Both the position numbers and the translations under genes were made by a program. The notes under the pieces were generated by a model, which did not search any database, was not told the DNA's origin, and saw only the letters and a program-made list of their open reading frames with translations. Source: Pelosinus fermentans DSM 17108 (GTDB taxonomy: Bacteria; Bacillota; Negativicutes; DSM-13327). Taken from it: DNA of 64,000 nucleotides. This document shows positions 48,836 to 58,928 of the stretch, piece after piece (the stretch's first letter is position 1; every line of letters starts with the position of its first letter). The stretch is taken from NCBI RefSeq assembly GCF_000271485.2, contig NZ_AKVN02000001.1, forward strand, positions 500,001 to 564,000, written 5' to 3'.

Positions 48836-49600
48836 ATGTATCGAGTGGATTTGAATTGTGATTTAGGAGAAAGTTTTGGTGCGTATACCATGGGAACGGA
48901 TGAGTTGATTTTGCCCTTTCTTACATCGGCTAATATTGCCTGTGGCTTTCATGCAGGTGATCCTCATGTGATGTTTAGTACAGTGAAGCTTGCAATACAG
49001 AATGATGTGGCGATTGGTGCCCATCCAGGGCTGCCGGATCTCATCGGCTTTGGCAGGCGGAACATGGATATATCTGCCCAGGAAGCCTATGAGATGGTTG
49101 TCTATCAAATCGGAGCACTTTATGGATTTGTGAAAGCGGCTGGAGGAAACATGCGGCACGTAAAGCCCCATGGTGCTCTTTATAATATGGCAGCAAAGCG
49201 GTCGGATCTTGCCGAAGCGATTGCAGAAGCTGTGTATAAGGTCAATCCGGATCTTATTTTATTTGGCCTGTCTGGCAGTGAGCTGGTTACTGCAGGGGAG
49301 AAAATTGGTCTTAAGACAGCTCATGAAGTATTCGCCGATCGTACCTATCAATTGGATGGAACATTGACGCCGCGAAATCAGCCGGGAGCCTTGATTACTG
49401 ACCAAGAACAAGCTGTTTCTCAAGTTATTCGTATGGTCAAAGAAGGAAAAGTGCTGTCGCTGCAAGGAAGGGATATTCCCATCAAAGCAGATACGGTCTG
49501 CATTCATGGTGATGGTTCTCATGCATTAGCATTTGCTCGTCTGATTCGAGAAATTCTTGGAAAATCTCAAATTGACCTTCAGGCAGTCGGTTTTAAATAA
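48836..49600 (+). CDS. pxpA: 5-oxoprolinase subunit PxpA (LamB/YcsF family)
   Basis: 254 residues. The N-terminus [19 protein letters not shown] and [13 protein letters not shown] near 44 are the metal/substrate signatures; [18 protein letters not shown] and [11 protein letters not shown] follow. PxpA carries the hydrolytic step opening 5-oxoproline to glutamate together with PxpBC. ATG 48836 has AAGGAGGG upstream; an upstream in-frame ATG (48731) would run through the leader hairpin and is rejected. Confidence 0.95.
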   Translation: MYRVDLNCDLGESFGAYTMGTDELILPFLTSANIACGFHAGDPHVMFSTVKLAIQNDVAIGAHPGLPDLIGFGRRNMDISAQEAYEMVVYQIGALYGFVKAAGGNMRHVKPHGALYNMAAKRSDLAEAIAEAVYKVNPDLILFGLSGSELVTAGEKIGLKTAHEVFADRTYQLDGTLTPRNQPGALITDQEQAVSQVIRMVKEGKVLSLQGRDIPIKADTVCIHGDGSHALAFARLIREILGKSQIDLQAVGFK

Positions 49601-49623
49601 AGGGAAAATTAGGAGGAATAGAG

Positions 49624-50859
49624 ATGGAAACAAATAACAAAGTAACAAATACAGAGAAGCAATCACCTGTGAGGGCACAATCCAATTTAAGCTTATTATT
49701 AGGCGCCGCGTTCTTGATGGCAACTTCTGCAATTGGTCCTGGTTTCTTAACGCAGACCACAGTATTTACTCAAAAATTGGCTGCAAGCTTTGGTTTCGTG
49801 ATTCTGATGTCTATCATCTTAGATATTGGCGCACAAATGAATGTATGGCGGATCATTGCCGTTTCAGAAAAACGCGGGCAAGATATTGCAAATATGGTTT
49901 TCCCAGGTCTTGGTTATCTGGTAGCATTTTTGATTGTATTGGGAGGTCTTGCTTTCAATATTGGTAATATTGGAGGCGCAGGTCTTGGTATGAATGTCAT
50001 ATTTGGCGTTACACCCGTGACTGGTGCGATCATTAGCGCCGCTGTTGCGATCACTATTTTCCTAATCAAAGAAGCAGGTAAGGCGATGGATCGAGTTACT
50101 CAGATTGCTGGGTTTGTCATGATTGGTCTTACAGTATATATTGCTATTTCTTCGGCACCGCCTGTAGGGGAAGCGATCATGAAAAGTTTTGTTCCCGACC
50201 AGATCGATATGTTTGCAATTATTACACTTGTTGGTGGTACTGTTGGTGGATATATTACATTTGCCGGCGGGCATCGACTCTTGGATGCAGGAATTCGTGG
50301 TGTTAAAGCGCTGCCGCAAGTAACACAAAGTTCTGTTTCAGGTATTTTAATTACTTCCATTATGCGTGTGGTGTTATTTTTAGCGGCTCTTGGTGTTGTA
50401 TCCCAGGGTTTGACAATTGATCCGACAAACCCACCTGCATCTGTATTTAAGCTGGCAGCCGGGAATGTCGGTTATAAAGTATTTGGTGTAGTTATGTGGG
50501 CGGCTGCTATTACCTCTGTAATTGGTGCTGCTTATACCTCAGTATCTTTTATTAAAACTTTCAGCACCAGCATTGCAAGACATGAAAAAGCTGTCATTAT
50601 TGGTTTTATCTTAGTATCAACCTTAGTATTTTCCTTAGTTGGACAACCTGTTAAAATCTTGGTTCTTGTTGGATCGCTAAATGGTCTTATTCTTCCCATC
50701 ACATTAGCGACGATTTTGGTTGCTGCCTACAGGAAAAACATTGTTGGCGATTACAAGCATCCTCTATGGATGACTATCTTTGGTGGTTTAGTAGTTGTAA
50801 TGATGGCCTATATGAGTGGATACACTCTGATCAATACGTTGCCTAAAATGTTTCAATAA
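49624..50859 (+). CDS. NRAMP-related transporter (YcsG-like)
   Basis: 411 residues, about 11 hydrophobic segments. SAIGPGFLTQTTVFTQ corresponds to the first NRAMP helix, where metal transporters have DPGN; here GPGFLTQT replaces it, so metal transport is doubtful. B. subtilis YcsG in the ycsFGI-kip operon is the matching relative. Position between pxpA and ycsI suggests import of 5-oxoproline or a related compound, which is inference. GGAGG precedes the ATG. Confidence 0.85.
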   Translation: METNNKVTNTEKQSPVRAQSNLSLLLGAAFLMATSAIGPGFLTQTTVFTQKLAASFGFVILMSIILDIGAQMNVWRIIAVSEKRGQDIANMVFPGLGYLVAFLIVLGGLAFNIGNIGGAGLGMNVIFGVTPVTGAIISAAVAITIFLIKEAGKAMDRVTQIAGFVMIGLTVYIAISSAPPVGEAIMKSFVPDQIDMFAIITLVGGTVGGYITFAGGHRLLDAGIRGVKALPQVTQSSVSGILITSIMRVVLFLAALGVVSQGLTIDPTNPPASVFKLAAGNVGYKVFGVVMWAAAITSVIGAAYTSVSFIKTFSTSIARHEKAVIIGFILVSTLVFSLVGQPVKILVLVGSLNGLILPITLATILVAAYRKNIVGDYKHPLWMTIFGGLVVVMMAYMSGYTLINTLPKMFQ

Positions 50860-50888
50860 TCTAGAGAGTTAATGGGAGGGGCTAGAAA

Positions 50889-51680
50889 ATGAAGGATACT
50901 GCAAATATGAGTCCGGCAGAAATTCGTGCCATGATTCGGAATAACGAGTGGATAAAGCCAACATCAGGGATGGCAAAGGGGTTTACCCAGGCAAACTTAG
51001 CTATCTTAAAAAAGGATCTTGCTTTTGAGTTCCTCTTATTTTGTCAGCGCAATCCTAAACCTTGTCCGATTCTTGATGTAACAGAACCGGGCTCTCCGAT
51101 CCCAAGGCTGATCGCACCTGAGGCTGATATCAGAACTGATATTCCAAAATACCGGATCTATCGATCTGGTGAGTTAGCGGAAGAAGTAACGGATATCATG
51201 AAATATTGGGAAGACGATATGGTCGCCTTTCTGATTGGGTGCAGTTTTACCTTTGAGCATCCCTTAATGAATAATGGAATTCCTGTTCGTCATATTGAAG
51301 AAAATTGTAATGTGGCAATGTATAAGACCAATATCCCTTGCGTAAAAGCAGGCCGCTTCGAAGGACCTATGGTTGTGAGTATGCGTCCGATTCCTGAGAA
51401 GGATGTGGTTCGCGCGGTTCAAATTACGTCTCGTTTTCCCGCAGTTCATGGAGCACCTATTCAGATTGGCAATCCAGCAAGGATTGGTATTAAAGATATT
51501 AATAAACCTGATTTTGGTGATCGAGTCACGATTAGGGAAGGGGAGGTACCTGTTTTCTGGGCATGCGGTGCTACTCCCCAAGCCATAGCAATGGAAGTGA
51601 AACCGGAGCTGATGATTACTCATGCTCCTGGACACATGTTTATTGCCGATGTATTAGATGAGCAATATAGTGTTTTTTAA
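50889..51680 (+). CDS. YcsI-family (DUF1445) putative hydro-lyase
   Basis: 263 residues. Family landmarks are GFTQANLAILKKDLAFEFLLFCQRNPKPCPILDVTEPG and CSFTFEHPLMNNGIPVRHIEE, with ITHAPGHMFIADV at the end. The family is annotated as putative hydro-lyase and has relatives described as D-glutamate cyclases, which would form 5-oxoproline from D-glutamate; that would suit the operon. It uses ATG behind GGGAGGGG, 29 bp after the transporter gene. Confidence 0.87.
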   Translation: MKDTANMSPAEIRAMIRNNEWIKPTSGMAKGFTQANLAILKKDLAFEFLLFCQRNPKPCPILDVTEPGSPIPRLIAPEADIRTDIPKYRIYRSGELAEEVTDIMKYWEDDMVAFLIGCSFTFEHPLMNNGIPVRHIEENCNVAMYKTNIPCVKAGRFEGPMVVSMRPIPEKDVVRAVQITSRFPAVHGAPIQIGNPARIGIKDINKPDFGDRVTIREGEVPVFWACGATPQAIAMEVKPELMITHAPGHMFIADVLDEQYSVF

Positions 51681-51728
51681 GATGCAGTGAAATAGAAAGG
51701 TTCTTTTTCAAAGATAGAGGTGATAAAC

Positions 51729-52484
51729 TTGCATCCAATAACTAGTAATATGGAATGTAGTGCTACGATGCTTCCCTTAGGAGAATCAGCTGTTTTAGTG
51801 GAATTTGGCGGAGGAATACATCCCGACACACACCGAAAAGTAAAAGCATTTACAGAATACCTTGATTGTCATTGCCTGCCAGGGATGGTTGAATATGTAT
51901 CCGCCTTCTCCAGTGTTACGGTATTTTATGACTCTCTTCTGGTGAAACAATTACATCAGAATCATGTAGAGCTAAAAGAAGAGCCCTCTTATAGGATCAT
52001 TTCTGTCATCCTGCAGAAAATTGTTACAGAGCTTAGGATTGGCGAGGGTCAGGAATCGAGAATTGTTGAAATACCAGTCTGTTATGGTGGAGAGCTTGGA
52101 CCTGATTTAGCATATGTAGCCGAATATAACAAACTTACTGTAGATGAGGTAATCGACATCCATAGTAAGGGTGATTATCTGGTATATATGATTGGCTTTG
52201 CTCCAGGATTTCCGTATTTAGGCGGTATGTCAGAAAAAATTTCTACTCCAAGGCGTCAGTCACCGCGCACGAAAATTTCGGCAGGATCTGTAGGCATTGC
52301 AGGTATGCAAACGGGTGTGTATCCTATCCCAACGCCAGGAGGATGGCAGTTAATTGGCCGTACCCCTTTAGCGCTTTTTCGTCCGAATGAAGATCCTCCC
52401 AGTCTCCTCCAAGCAGGAGATCGGATACGCTTTTATCCTATTTCCCAGAAAGAATATGAAGAATATAAGAGGGAACCGATATGA
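51729..52484 (+). CDS. pxpB: PxpB (KipI), copy 2
   Basis: About 251 residues. It has the same signatures as copy 1: VCYGGELGPDLAYVAEYN, YMIGFAPGFPYLGGM, and ISAGSVGIAGMQTGVYPIPTPGGWQLIGRTP. It is clearly diverged from copy 1, so this is an old duplication and not a recent repeat. TTG 51729 fits the AGAGGTGA site; GTG 51720 overlaps that site. It shares a 4-bp ATGA overlap with pxpC copy 2. Confidence 0.92.
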   Translation: MHPITSNMECSATMLPLGESAVLVEFGGGIHPDTHRKVKAFTEYLDCHCLPGMVEYVSAFSSVTVFYDSLLVKQLHQNHVELKEEPSYRIISVILQKIVTELRIGEGQESRIVEIPVCYGGELGPDLAYVAEYNKLTVDEVIDIHSKGDYLVYMIGFAPGFPYLGGMSEKISTPRRQSPRTKISAGSVGIAGMQTGVYPIPTPGGWQLIGRTPLALFRPNEDPPSLLQAGDRIRFYPISQKEYEEYKREPI

Positions 52485-53485
52485 GTATAAAAGTTCTTCA
52501 GCCAGGTCTTTTGACAAGTATGCAGGACTTAGGGCGATATGGGTATCAAAAACATGGAGTTATTGTTAGCGGGGCAATGGATGCCTATTCCCTGCGCATC
52601 GCCAATATTTTAGTGGGCAACCAAGAGAGTGAAGGGACATTAGAAATGGCTTTGCTGGGGCCATCTCTTGAAATAGAAAAAGATAGTCTGCTAGCCATTA
52701 CGGGCGGGAACTTATCTCCGACTATCAATGGTAAAGTCGTTCCAATGTGGAGGCCTGTTTATGTGAAAGCAGGCAGTATTCTGCAGTTTGGTGTTTGTAA
52801 GTCAGGCTGCCGCTCCTATTTAGCCATTGCAGGGGGCTGTGATCTCTTAGAAGTGATGGGCAGTAAAAGTACGTATTTGCGGGCTGGCATTGGAGGTTTC
52901 CAGGGAAGGGCACTGCAGCGAGGAGATGTGTTGGCAGTAAATTCACCCCAAGGAGCTATTCTAGAGCGGATGGAATATTTCAAAAGGATACATTCACTAG
53001 AATCCTTTGTTCCCTCATCCTGGTACGCAGGCAGACAGCCAATGCCTCATGTTTTGCGCCTCACTACGATTCGAATGACCCGAGGGCTCCAGTTTGAATA
53101 TTTTACTGCAGAGAGTAAAAGTCAATTGCTGAATGCTTCTTTTCAAATCACTGCACAATCCGATAGAATGGGATATCGTTTGTCAGGGGTAAATTTACAG
53201 TTGAAATCACCTTTAGAAATGATTTCGGAGGCTGTAGCTCTAGGGACTGTTCAGGTACCGCCAGATGGAAATCCCATTATATTATTAGCCGATCGACAAA
53301 CTGTAGGGGGATATCCTAAGATTGGGCAGGTAGCGATTGTCGATGTTCCTATTCTTGCTCAAGTTAGACCAGGAGCAGCAATTCAGTTCCAGGAGATTAC
53401 TTTGGAAGAAGCAGAACGGCTTTATATTGCAAGAGAAAATTATATACAAGAATTAAAAACTGCAATCCAGTTGAAATTTTTATAG
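52481..53485 (+). CDS. pxpC: PxpC (KipA), copy 2, biotin-dependent carboxyltransferase family
   Basis: 334 residues, intact. VLQPGLLTSMQDLGRYGYQKHGVIVSGAMDAYSLRIANILVGN opens the protein, ITAQSDRMGYRLSG is near 225, and VGGYPKIGQVAIVDVPILAQVRPGAAIQF replaces the region lost in copy 1. Being next to biotin carrier and biotin carboxylase genes, it may act with PxpB copy 2 as the carboxyltransferase of a multi-subunit biotin enzyme, as the homologous domain does in urea carboxylase. Confidence 0.92.
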   Translation: MSIKVLQPGLLTSMQDLGRYGYQKHGVIVSGAMDAYSLRIANILVGNQESEGTLEMALLGPSLEIEKDSLLAITGGNLSPTINGKVVPMWRPVYVKAGSILQFGVCKSGCRSYLAIAGGCDLLEVMGSKSTYLRAGIGGFQGRALQRGDVLAVNSPQGAILERMEYFKRIHSLESFVPSSWYAGRQPMPHVLRLTTIRMTRGLQFEYFTAESKSQLLNASFQITAQSDRMGYRLSGVNLQLKSPLEMISEAVALGTVQVPPDGNPIILLADRQTVGGYPKIGQVAIVDVPILAQVRPGAAIQFQEITLEEAERLYIARENYIQELKTAIQLKFL

Positions 53486-53502
53486 ACTATATCTGGATGT
53501 AA

Positions 53503-53578
53503 CTAGTACCTTGTCAGCTTAAAACGGTAGGAGAATAGACCGTCAGTATTCACTGATTTAGGGCTGATAAGGTACTAG
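53503..53578 (+). ncRNA. Predicted three-way-junction RNA between pxpC and accB
   Basis: CTAGTACCTTGTCAGC (53503-53518) pairs with GCTGATAAGGTACTAG (53563-53578) over all 16 positions if one G-U wobble is allowed. Inside are ACGGT/ACCGT (53524-53528 and 53539-53543) and CAGT/ACTG (53544-53547 and 53552-53555). There is no T-run, so it is not a simple terminator. No known riboswitch class was recognised. Confidence 0.55.
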
Positions 53579-53609
53579 GTTCACGGTATGAATACGAGGA
53601 GTGAAAGTC

Positions 53610-54083
53610 ATGCTTACATTTGATGAAATAAGAGAAATTATAAAAATGATAGACCAGTCCTCTATACAGCATTTTGAATTGAACCAGGATGGGACCAAAA
53701 TTATTGTTGGGAAGTATGCTGTATCATCGCAAAACAATACACCATTAGACTCTAAGGGTATTAAAGAGACTATTTCACAACAATCTACTGTAGTGATAAA
53801 AGAAGAATCTGCCAAAATGATGGAAGAGATTGAGGGCAGCCATTTGCACAAGATCCTGTCTACTACTGTAGGTACGTTTTATTCCGCTCCAGAACCAGGC
53901 GCAGATCCATTTGTGAAAATTGGTCAGCAAGTGGACTCGGGCACTGTGGTGTGTGTGCTAGAAGCTATGAAGCTGTTTAATGAAGTGGAAGCAGGTATCA
54001 ATGGAGAAATTGTGGAGATTTTGTTTAAGGATGGGGAGTTTGTTGAATATGGGGCACCTCTATTTCTGGTGAAACCAGAGTAA
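53610..54083 (+). CDS. accB: Biotin carboxyl carrier protein
   Basis: 157 residues. The C-terminal biotinyl domain (about 85-157) contains CVLEAMKLFNEVEAG with the biotinylated Lys in EAMK; the N-terminal half (FDEIREIIKMIDQSSIQHFELNQDGTKIIVG) is the usual BCCP start and is followed by a flexible linker. ATG 53610 fits the GAGGAG site better than the GTG at 53601. It is paired with accC. It may serve acetyl-CoA carboxylase or the neighbouring PxpBC copy. Confidence 0.95.
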   Translation: MLTFDEIREIIKMIDQSSIQHFELNQDGTKIIVGKYAVSSQNNTPLDSKGIKETISQQSTVVIKEESAKMMEEIEGSHLHKILSTTVGTFYSAPEPGADPFVKIGQQVDSGTVVCVLEAMKLFNEVEAGINGEIVEILFKDGEFVEYGAPLFLVKPE

Positions 54084-54131
54084 AAGCTGGTGATAATGAG
54101 GGAATAGAATCACAACAAAGGGGCAGAAAAG

Positions 54132-55493
54132 ATGTTTAAAAAAGTGATAATTGCCAATCGGGGAGAAATTGCGGTGAGAATCATCAGGTCTTGCCGCGAG
54201 ATGGGCATTGCAACTGTTGCTGTGTATTCAACAGCAGATCAAAAAGCATACCATGTAAAACTGGCAGACGAAGCATATTGTATTGGCCCTGCCTCTTCCA
54301 AGGACAGTTATTTAAATATAAGCAGATTGCTGAGTATTGCTCAATTTACTAAGGCGGATGCCATTCATCCCGGCTATGGGTTTCTGGCAGAAAATCCAGA
54401 GTTTGCCCAAGCTTGTGCCGATTATCAGATTGCCTTCATCGGCCCTGAGGCCGATGCCATTCGTAAGATGGGAGCGAAAGCCGTTGCCAGAGAAACGATG
54501 AAACAGGCGGGCGTTCCTATTGTTCCAGGCACTGATGGTATTATTGAGGATGTAAATACGGCAGTTGAGGTAGCCAAAGGAATTGGTTATCCTGTTATTG
54601 TCAAGGCAACCGCCGGCGGCGGCGGAAAAGGTATGCGAGTGGCTCAGGATGAGGAAGAATTAATCAAAGGAATTCGCCAAGCCCAGAAGGAAGCGGCGAT
54701 TACCTTCGGCAATGCAGGTGTGTATCTGGAAAAGTATCTGGAAGAGCCCCGGCATGTTGAGATTCAGCTTATGGCTGATAAATATGGAAATGTGGCATAT
54801 CTTGGCGAGCGGGATTGTTCCATTCAGCGTCGGCATCAAAAGCTGGTAGAAGAAGCACCTTCCCCTGCTCTTGATCAGGCATTGCGAAAGCAGATGGGAG
54901 ATGCTGCCGTACTGGCAGCGAAAGCTGTGAAGTATCATGGAGCAGGTACGGTAGAATTTTTATTAGATAAACATGGACAGTTTTATTTTATGGAAATGAA
55001 CACTCGCATTCAAGTTGAGCATGGGGTCACGGAGGCGATTACAGGAATTGATCTGATTCGAGAGCAGATTGCGGTTGCTGCAGGAGAGCCGTTGTCCTTT
55101 TGCCAGGAAGATGTAAAAATCAATGGCTGGGCGATTGAGTGTCGAATTAATGCGGAAAATCCAGCAAATCATTTTATGCCGTCACCGGGCAGGATTCAAG
55201 AGTATCTGCCTCCAGGTGGATTTGGTGTGCGAATTGATAGCGGGGTATACCCGGGATATGAAATTTCACCTTTTTATGATTCCATGGTAGCGAAGGTTAT
55301 TGTTTGGGGAAAAGATCGCCAAGATGCTATTGATAGGATGAAACGCGTGCTAGGTGAATTTGTTATTGAAGGAATTCATACCACCATTCCATTTCATCAA
55401 CAATTGCTGAATCATAACATGTTTGTTAAGGGTGATTTTAATACTGGCTTTCTGGAAAAGTACAAGAGTGATTTTGCGGTAGATGCAAAATAA
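54132..55493 (+). CDS. accC: Biotin carboxylase
   Basis: 453 residues, full length. [23 protein letters not shown] opens the N-terminal domain; the ATP-grasp glycine loop is [14 protein letters not shown] near 159, and [40 protein letters not shown] and VDAK at the end complete the pattern. It carboxylates biotin on the carrier protein with ATP and bicarbonate. No accA/accD carboxyltransferase genes are here; the PxpBC homologues fill that position. Confidence 0.95.
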   Translation: MFKKVIIANRGEIAVRIIRSCREMGIATVAVYSTADQKAYHVKLADEAYCIGPASSKDSYLNISRLLSIAQFTKADAIHPGYGFLAENPEFAQACADYQIAFIGPEADAIRKMGAKAVARETMKQAGVPIVPGTDGIIEDVNTAVEVAKGIGYPVIVKATAGGGGKGMRVAQDEEELIKGIRQAQKEAAITFGNAGVYLEKYLEEPRHVEIQLMADKYGNVAYLGERDCSIQRRHQKLVEEAPSPALDQALRKQMGDAAVLAAKAVKYHGAGTVEFLLDKHGQFYFMEMNTRIQVEHGVTEAITGIDLIREQIAVAAGEPLSFCQEDVKINGWAIECRINAENPANHFMPSPGRIQEYLPPGGFGVRIDSGVYPGYEISPFYDSMVAKVIVWGKDRQDAIDRMKRVLGEFVIEGIHTTIPFHQQLLNHNMFVKGDFNTGFLEKYKSDFAVDAK

Positions 55494-55535
55494 GACGATT
55501 TTGCAATCTTAAAATCCATGGGTGAGGTGAAGAGA

Positions 55536-56384
55536 ATGTCCAATCTTTCGGGACGGGAAATCGTAAGAATGTTTACAGAACTGGCGCCTTATATCAATGA
55601 AATATTCGTAGAGGATGTAGGCGTGTCAGTTATCCAGGACGGGACGTACACTGCGTATGTGCCAGGCAAAAGTTTTGATTTAGGGGTCAGGGCTGGAGAG
55701 CCTATGAAAGGGCAGGTTTGCGAACAATGTATCAATACGGGAAGTCGTGTGATTCGTATGATTTCCCGGGAACAGTCCGCTTTTGATATTCCCTATATTG
55801 CTTGCGCAATTCCGATAAAAGAAGGCAATCAGGCAATTGGTTGTCTGATTACAACCCAGGCTGTCATGAACCAGGAAAAGGTTCATACCATAGCCGGAAC
55901 GCTGGCTAATTCTTCTGATGAATTCACGGCGAGTATGGATGCACTGGCAGCAGGTGCCAAGGAGTTGTCGGATATTTGCAGTGACCTGGGTTCATTAAGT
56001 AAAGAGTTGGCTGAAACGATTCATAAGACGGATGAGATTGTGGATTTTATTAAGAACGTATCCAATCAGACAAATCTGCTGGGACTTAACGCCGCAATTG
56101 AAGCAGCCCGTGTAGGAGAAGCTGGCAGAGGATTTAGCGTAGTCGCTGAAGAAATTCGCAAATTGGCTTCTGTAAGTGCTCAGTCCGTACAGAATATTAA
56201 TTCGTCCTTAAAGAAAACGCAGGATTCAATCGAGATCATGAACCGAAAAGTAGTGAATATTGATCATACGGTTCAAAGCCAGGCAAGCTCCATTCAGGAG
56301 ATGGCTAAAGCCAGTCAGGAATTGGCATCTATGGCCGGGGAACTATCCAGTGTTTCTGAAAGTATGATACAAGGTATGAAATAA
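55536..56384 (+). CDS. Soluble methyl-accepting-type chemoreceptor
   Basis: 282 residues without membrane segments. The N-terminal part (to about 130) is a small sensor domain with a cysteine pair ([14 protein letters not shown]) and [21 protein letters not shown], resembling PAS/Cache-like or DUF-type input domains. The C-terminal signalling hairpin has [35 protein letters not shown]. The arm is short and lacks obvious methylation helices. ATG 55536 follows GGTGAGGTGAAG. It ends the 5-oxoproline/biotin operon and may report on its metabolite. Confidence 0.85.
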   Translation: MSNLSGREIVRMFTELAPYINEIFVEDVGVSVIQDGTYTAYVPGKSFDLGVRAGEPMKGQVCEQCINTGSRVIRMISREQSAFDIPYIACAIPIKEGNQAIGCLITTQAVMNQEKVHTIAGTLANSSDEFTASMDALAAGAKELSDICSDLGSLSKELAETIHKTDEIVDFIKNVSNQTNLLGLNAAIEAARVGEAGRGFSVVAEEIRKLASVSAQSVQNINSSLKKTQDSIEIMNRKVVNIDHTVQSQASSIQEMAKASQELASMAGELSSVSESMIQGMK

Positions 56385-56443
56385 AAGAAGCCCAAAAGAT
56401 CGTTGTCAGCCGGACGCTGTCAGGATCTTTTGGGCTTCTTTTT
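56385..56443 (+). terminator. Terminator of the pxp/acc operon
   Basis: AAGAAGCCCAAAAGATC is repeated in perfect inverse (GATCTTTTGGGCTTCTT) and followed by TTT. Between 56444 and 56678 there is only the left arm of an AACCACAAAGGC repeat at 56486 and no supported gene. Confidence 0.9.
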
Positions 56444-56678
56444 AGTATAGATATAAATCTCATAAACGGAAGAACATGGAAATTTATGAACCACAAAGGC
56501 ACAATTCGTTCAGTCTTTCAAAGGTTTAATTTTAACAGTGTTTTAACTTTTAACAGGTAAATCACTTTCTGTTTTTTCCTTTTTAAAGTCCATTTAATGA
56601 CATGGTAAGTCCCATACATAATGAGTCCCAGTAAATAGGAGATATAGGTTCCAAGAGGTTTGAAGGGGGCTGGCCTCC

Positions 56679-58331
56679 TTATTCTAATACGGCACCTTTA
56701 TTGGCGGATGTGACAAGACGGGCGTAGCGAGAGAGATAACCTGTTTTGATTTTTGGTTCAGGCTGTATCCAATTTTGACGACGTTTTGCCATTTCTTCAT
56801 CGCTAATATTAACAACCAGGGAGCGCTGAGGAATATTGATGGAAATCACATCGCCATTTTCTACTAAGGCGATGGGGCCTCCCTCCATAGCTTCTGGCGA
56901 CACATGACCAATGCAGGCTCCTTGCGTAGCACCGCTGAAACGTCCATCAGTAAGCAGAGCAACCTTTAACCCCATGCCAGTAATAATAGCTGTTGGATTT
57001 AGCATTTCTTTCATACCGGGACCGCCTTTGGGTCCTTCGTAGCGGATAATCACCACTTCGCCGTCTTTTACTTGTTTTGCTAACAGAGCTTCAATGACTT
57101 CTTCTTCTGAATTAAAAACATGGGCAGGGCCTTCAAAGACCAGCATGTCTTCCTTTACGGCACTTTCTTTTACAATGGCATTGTCGGGAGCCAGATTGCC
57201 GGCAAGAACAGCGATACCGCCAGTTTTCCGATAGGGATTGTCAATCGTGTGGATGACATCTGCGCGTGTAATTTCAGCTTGCTCTAGGCGTTCCGATAAT
57301 ATTCCCGTTACTGTCAACGCATCCGTATGCATGACACCAGCTTTGGCAAGTTCTTTCATAACAGCATTGATACCGCCTGCTTCGTTTAAGTCCTGCATGT
57401 GGTGGGTGCCGCTAGGACTTAACTTGGTAATGTAAGGAGTTTTGGCACTGATTTCTTCAAAGAGGGAAAGGGGCAAAGCAATTTGGGCTTCATGAGCAAT
57501 GGCTGTTAGGTGCAAAACCGTGTTAGAAGAACCACCGATTCCCATATCTACGGCAATGGCGTTTTCAAAGGCTTTACTTGTCATGATATCCCGAGGGCGA
57601 ATGTTATTCTTGATTAAGTTCATAATGACAGCGCCAGCTCTCTTGGCAAGGGTTTTCCGTGCTCCTGTATAAGCAGCAGGAATGGTGCCGTTGCCGGGAA
57701 GACCCATGCCCAGAACTTCTGTCAAACAGTTCATGGTATTGGCAGTAAAGAGACCAGCACAGGAGCCGCAGCCAGGGCAAGCGGATTGTTCCATGGTGTC
57801 AAGTTCTTCAGCACTGATTTTCCCTGCTTCAAATTTTCCTGCTGCTTCAAACATCGTACTAACACTAATATCTTTTCCTTGGTAGCGTCCTGCCAGCATA
57901 GGACCACCGCTTACTACGACACAGGGAATATTGATTCTCGCAGCTGCCATGAGCATAGCAGGCACGATTTTATCACAGTTGGGGATTAGGATCAAACCGT
58001 CAAAGGCATGGCCGCCAGCCACAGCTTCAATGGAATCGGCAATGAGTTCACGGCTGGGTAGGGGGTATTTCATACCTTTATGTCCCATAGCAATTCCGTC
58101 GCAGATACCAATAGCCGGGAATTCCATAGGTGTTCCGCCAGCAGCAGCAACGCCAAGCTTAGCCGCCTGTACAATGTCTTTTAAGTGTCCATGCCCAGGG
58201 ATAATCTCGTTGAAGGAATTGACAATACCAATGAGGGGTTTATTCAAGTCGTCCTTGTCATACCCCATGGCATAAAATAAGGAACGGTGGGCTGCTCTGG
58301 TTGAACCTTTTTTTACAATGTTACTATGCAT
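56679..58331 (-). CDS. ilvD: Dihydroxy-acid dehydratase
   Basis: 550 residues, full length. Fe-S ligands lie in [13 protein letters not shown] and [22 protein letters not shown], with [10 protein letters not shown] and [20 protein letters not shown] as further family signatures. It converts dihydroxyacids to ketoacids in isoleucine, valine and leucine synthesis. It is monocistronic here and preceded by a T-box leader that senses uncharged tRNA. GGAGGC precedes the ATG. Confidence 0.97.
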   Translation of the reverse strand: MHSNIVKKGSTRAAHRSLFYAMGYDKDDLNKPLIGIVNSFNEIIPGHGHLKDIVQAAKLGVAAAGGTPMEFPAIGICDGIAMGHKGMKYPLPSRELIADSIEAVAGGHAFDGLILIPNCDKIVPAMLMAAARINIPCVVVSGGPMLAGRYQGKDISVSTMFEAAGKFEAGKISAEELDTMEQSACPGCGSCAGLFTANTMNCLTEVLGMGLPGNGTIPAAYTGARKTLAKRAGAVIMNLIKNNIRPRDIMTSKAFENAIAVDMGIGGSSNTVLHLTAIAHEAQIALPLSLFEEISAKTPYITKLSPSGTHHMQDLNEAGGINAVMKELAKAGVMHTDALTVTGILSERLEQAEITRADVIHTIDNPYRKTGGIAVLAGNLAPDNAIVKESAVKEDMLVFEGPAHVFNSEEEVIEALLAKQVKDGEVVIIRYEGPKGGPGMKEMLNPTAIITGMGLKVALLTDGRFSGATQGACIGHVSPEAMEGGPIALVENGDVISINIPQRSLVVNISDEEMAKRRQNWIQPEPKIKTGYLSRYARLVTSANKGAVLE

Positions 58332-58349
58332 AATGATTGCCTCCTTTAA

Positions 58350-58668
58350 TTGTAGATAAAAAAAATAAACCTGCGCCTCCTAAAAAGGGGCAAGAGGTTT
58401 CTCTCGCGGTACCACCCTTGTTGTATTCAAAAGTATGAATACATCTCTCATCAGGTCTATTGCTAAACCCTAGCAAGTTAACGGCTGCGTTCCATTACGA
58501 ACTGATTCCGGCGCGGCCTACTCAATGCTTTCAGCCTTGCAGTTCAGGAGTGACTCAAGAATATACATATGTTACCGGCTCCCACCTTACCCGGCTCTCT
58601 GAAACATAGGGGCATTTCTCTTTCTCCATCATCACTTTTAAAGTGTAAAGTTGTAAACTTATTGTTAG
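58350..58668 (-). ncRNA. T-box leader of ilvD
   Basis: On the minus strand the T-box sequence GGGTGGTACCGCG is at about 58409-58421, preceded by stem I features (AGAGAGCCGGG, GGTGGGAGCCGG). It is followed by a terminator hairpin, AACCTCTTGCCCC facing GGAGGCGCAGGTT, then T-rich sequence. The specifier codon is not certain: GTC (Val) or CTC (Leu) both occur in GAGTCACTCCTGAAC. Confidence 0.93.
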
Positions 58669-58672
58669 ACTT

Positions 58673-58700
58673 ATTATAATAGAATTTTTAAATATGTCAA
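58673..58700 (-). promoter_or_regulatory. Sigma-A promoter of ilvD
   Basis: On the minus strand TTGACA (58700-58695) and TATAAT (58678-58673) are separated by 16 bp, directly upstream of the T-box. Confidence 0.8.
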
Positions 58701-58928
58701 CAGTAAAAATACAAAATTACATATTGAGAATACCTCCCATAACAATGTATAAAAAAAAGACGCATTGTGTTACTTGTAGTTTTTGGTTGTTTATTAGATA
58801 GAATTTGTTATTCCTGACTTATTTCGACAAAAAAATCACAAAAAGCTGTATATAATAAAGTGAATTATGTAAAAATTCACGCAGTTAACCATTGGTGGCA
58901 CTGCGATAAAGGAAGAGGGAGTGGAAAA

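Noticed and set aside
49624-50859. Calling the NRAMP-like gene a manganese transporter (mntH)
   Set aside because: The first-helix DPGN metal motif is replaced by GPGFLTQT, and the operon context is 5-oxoproline metabolism.
56518-56619. Minus-strand 33-codon frame after ilvD that looks like a membrane anchor (MYGTYHVIKWTLKRKK)
   Set aside because: No ribosome site at its ATG, and the frame is open back to the ilvD stop only by chance-level length.
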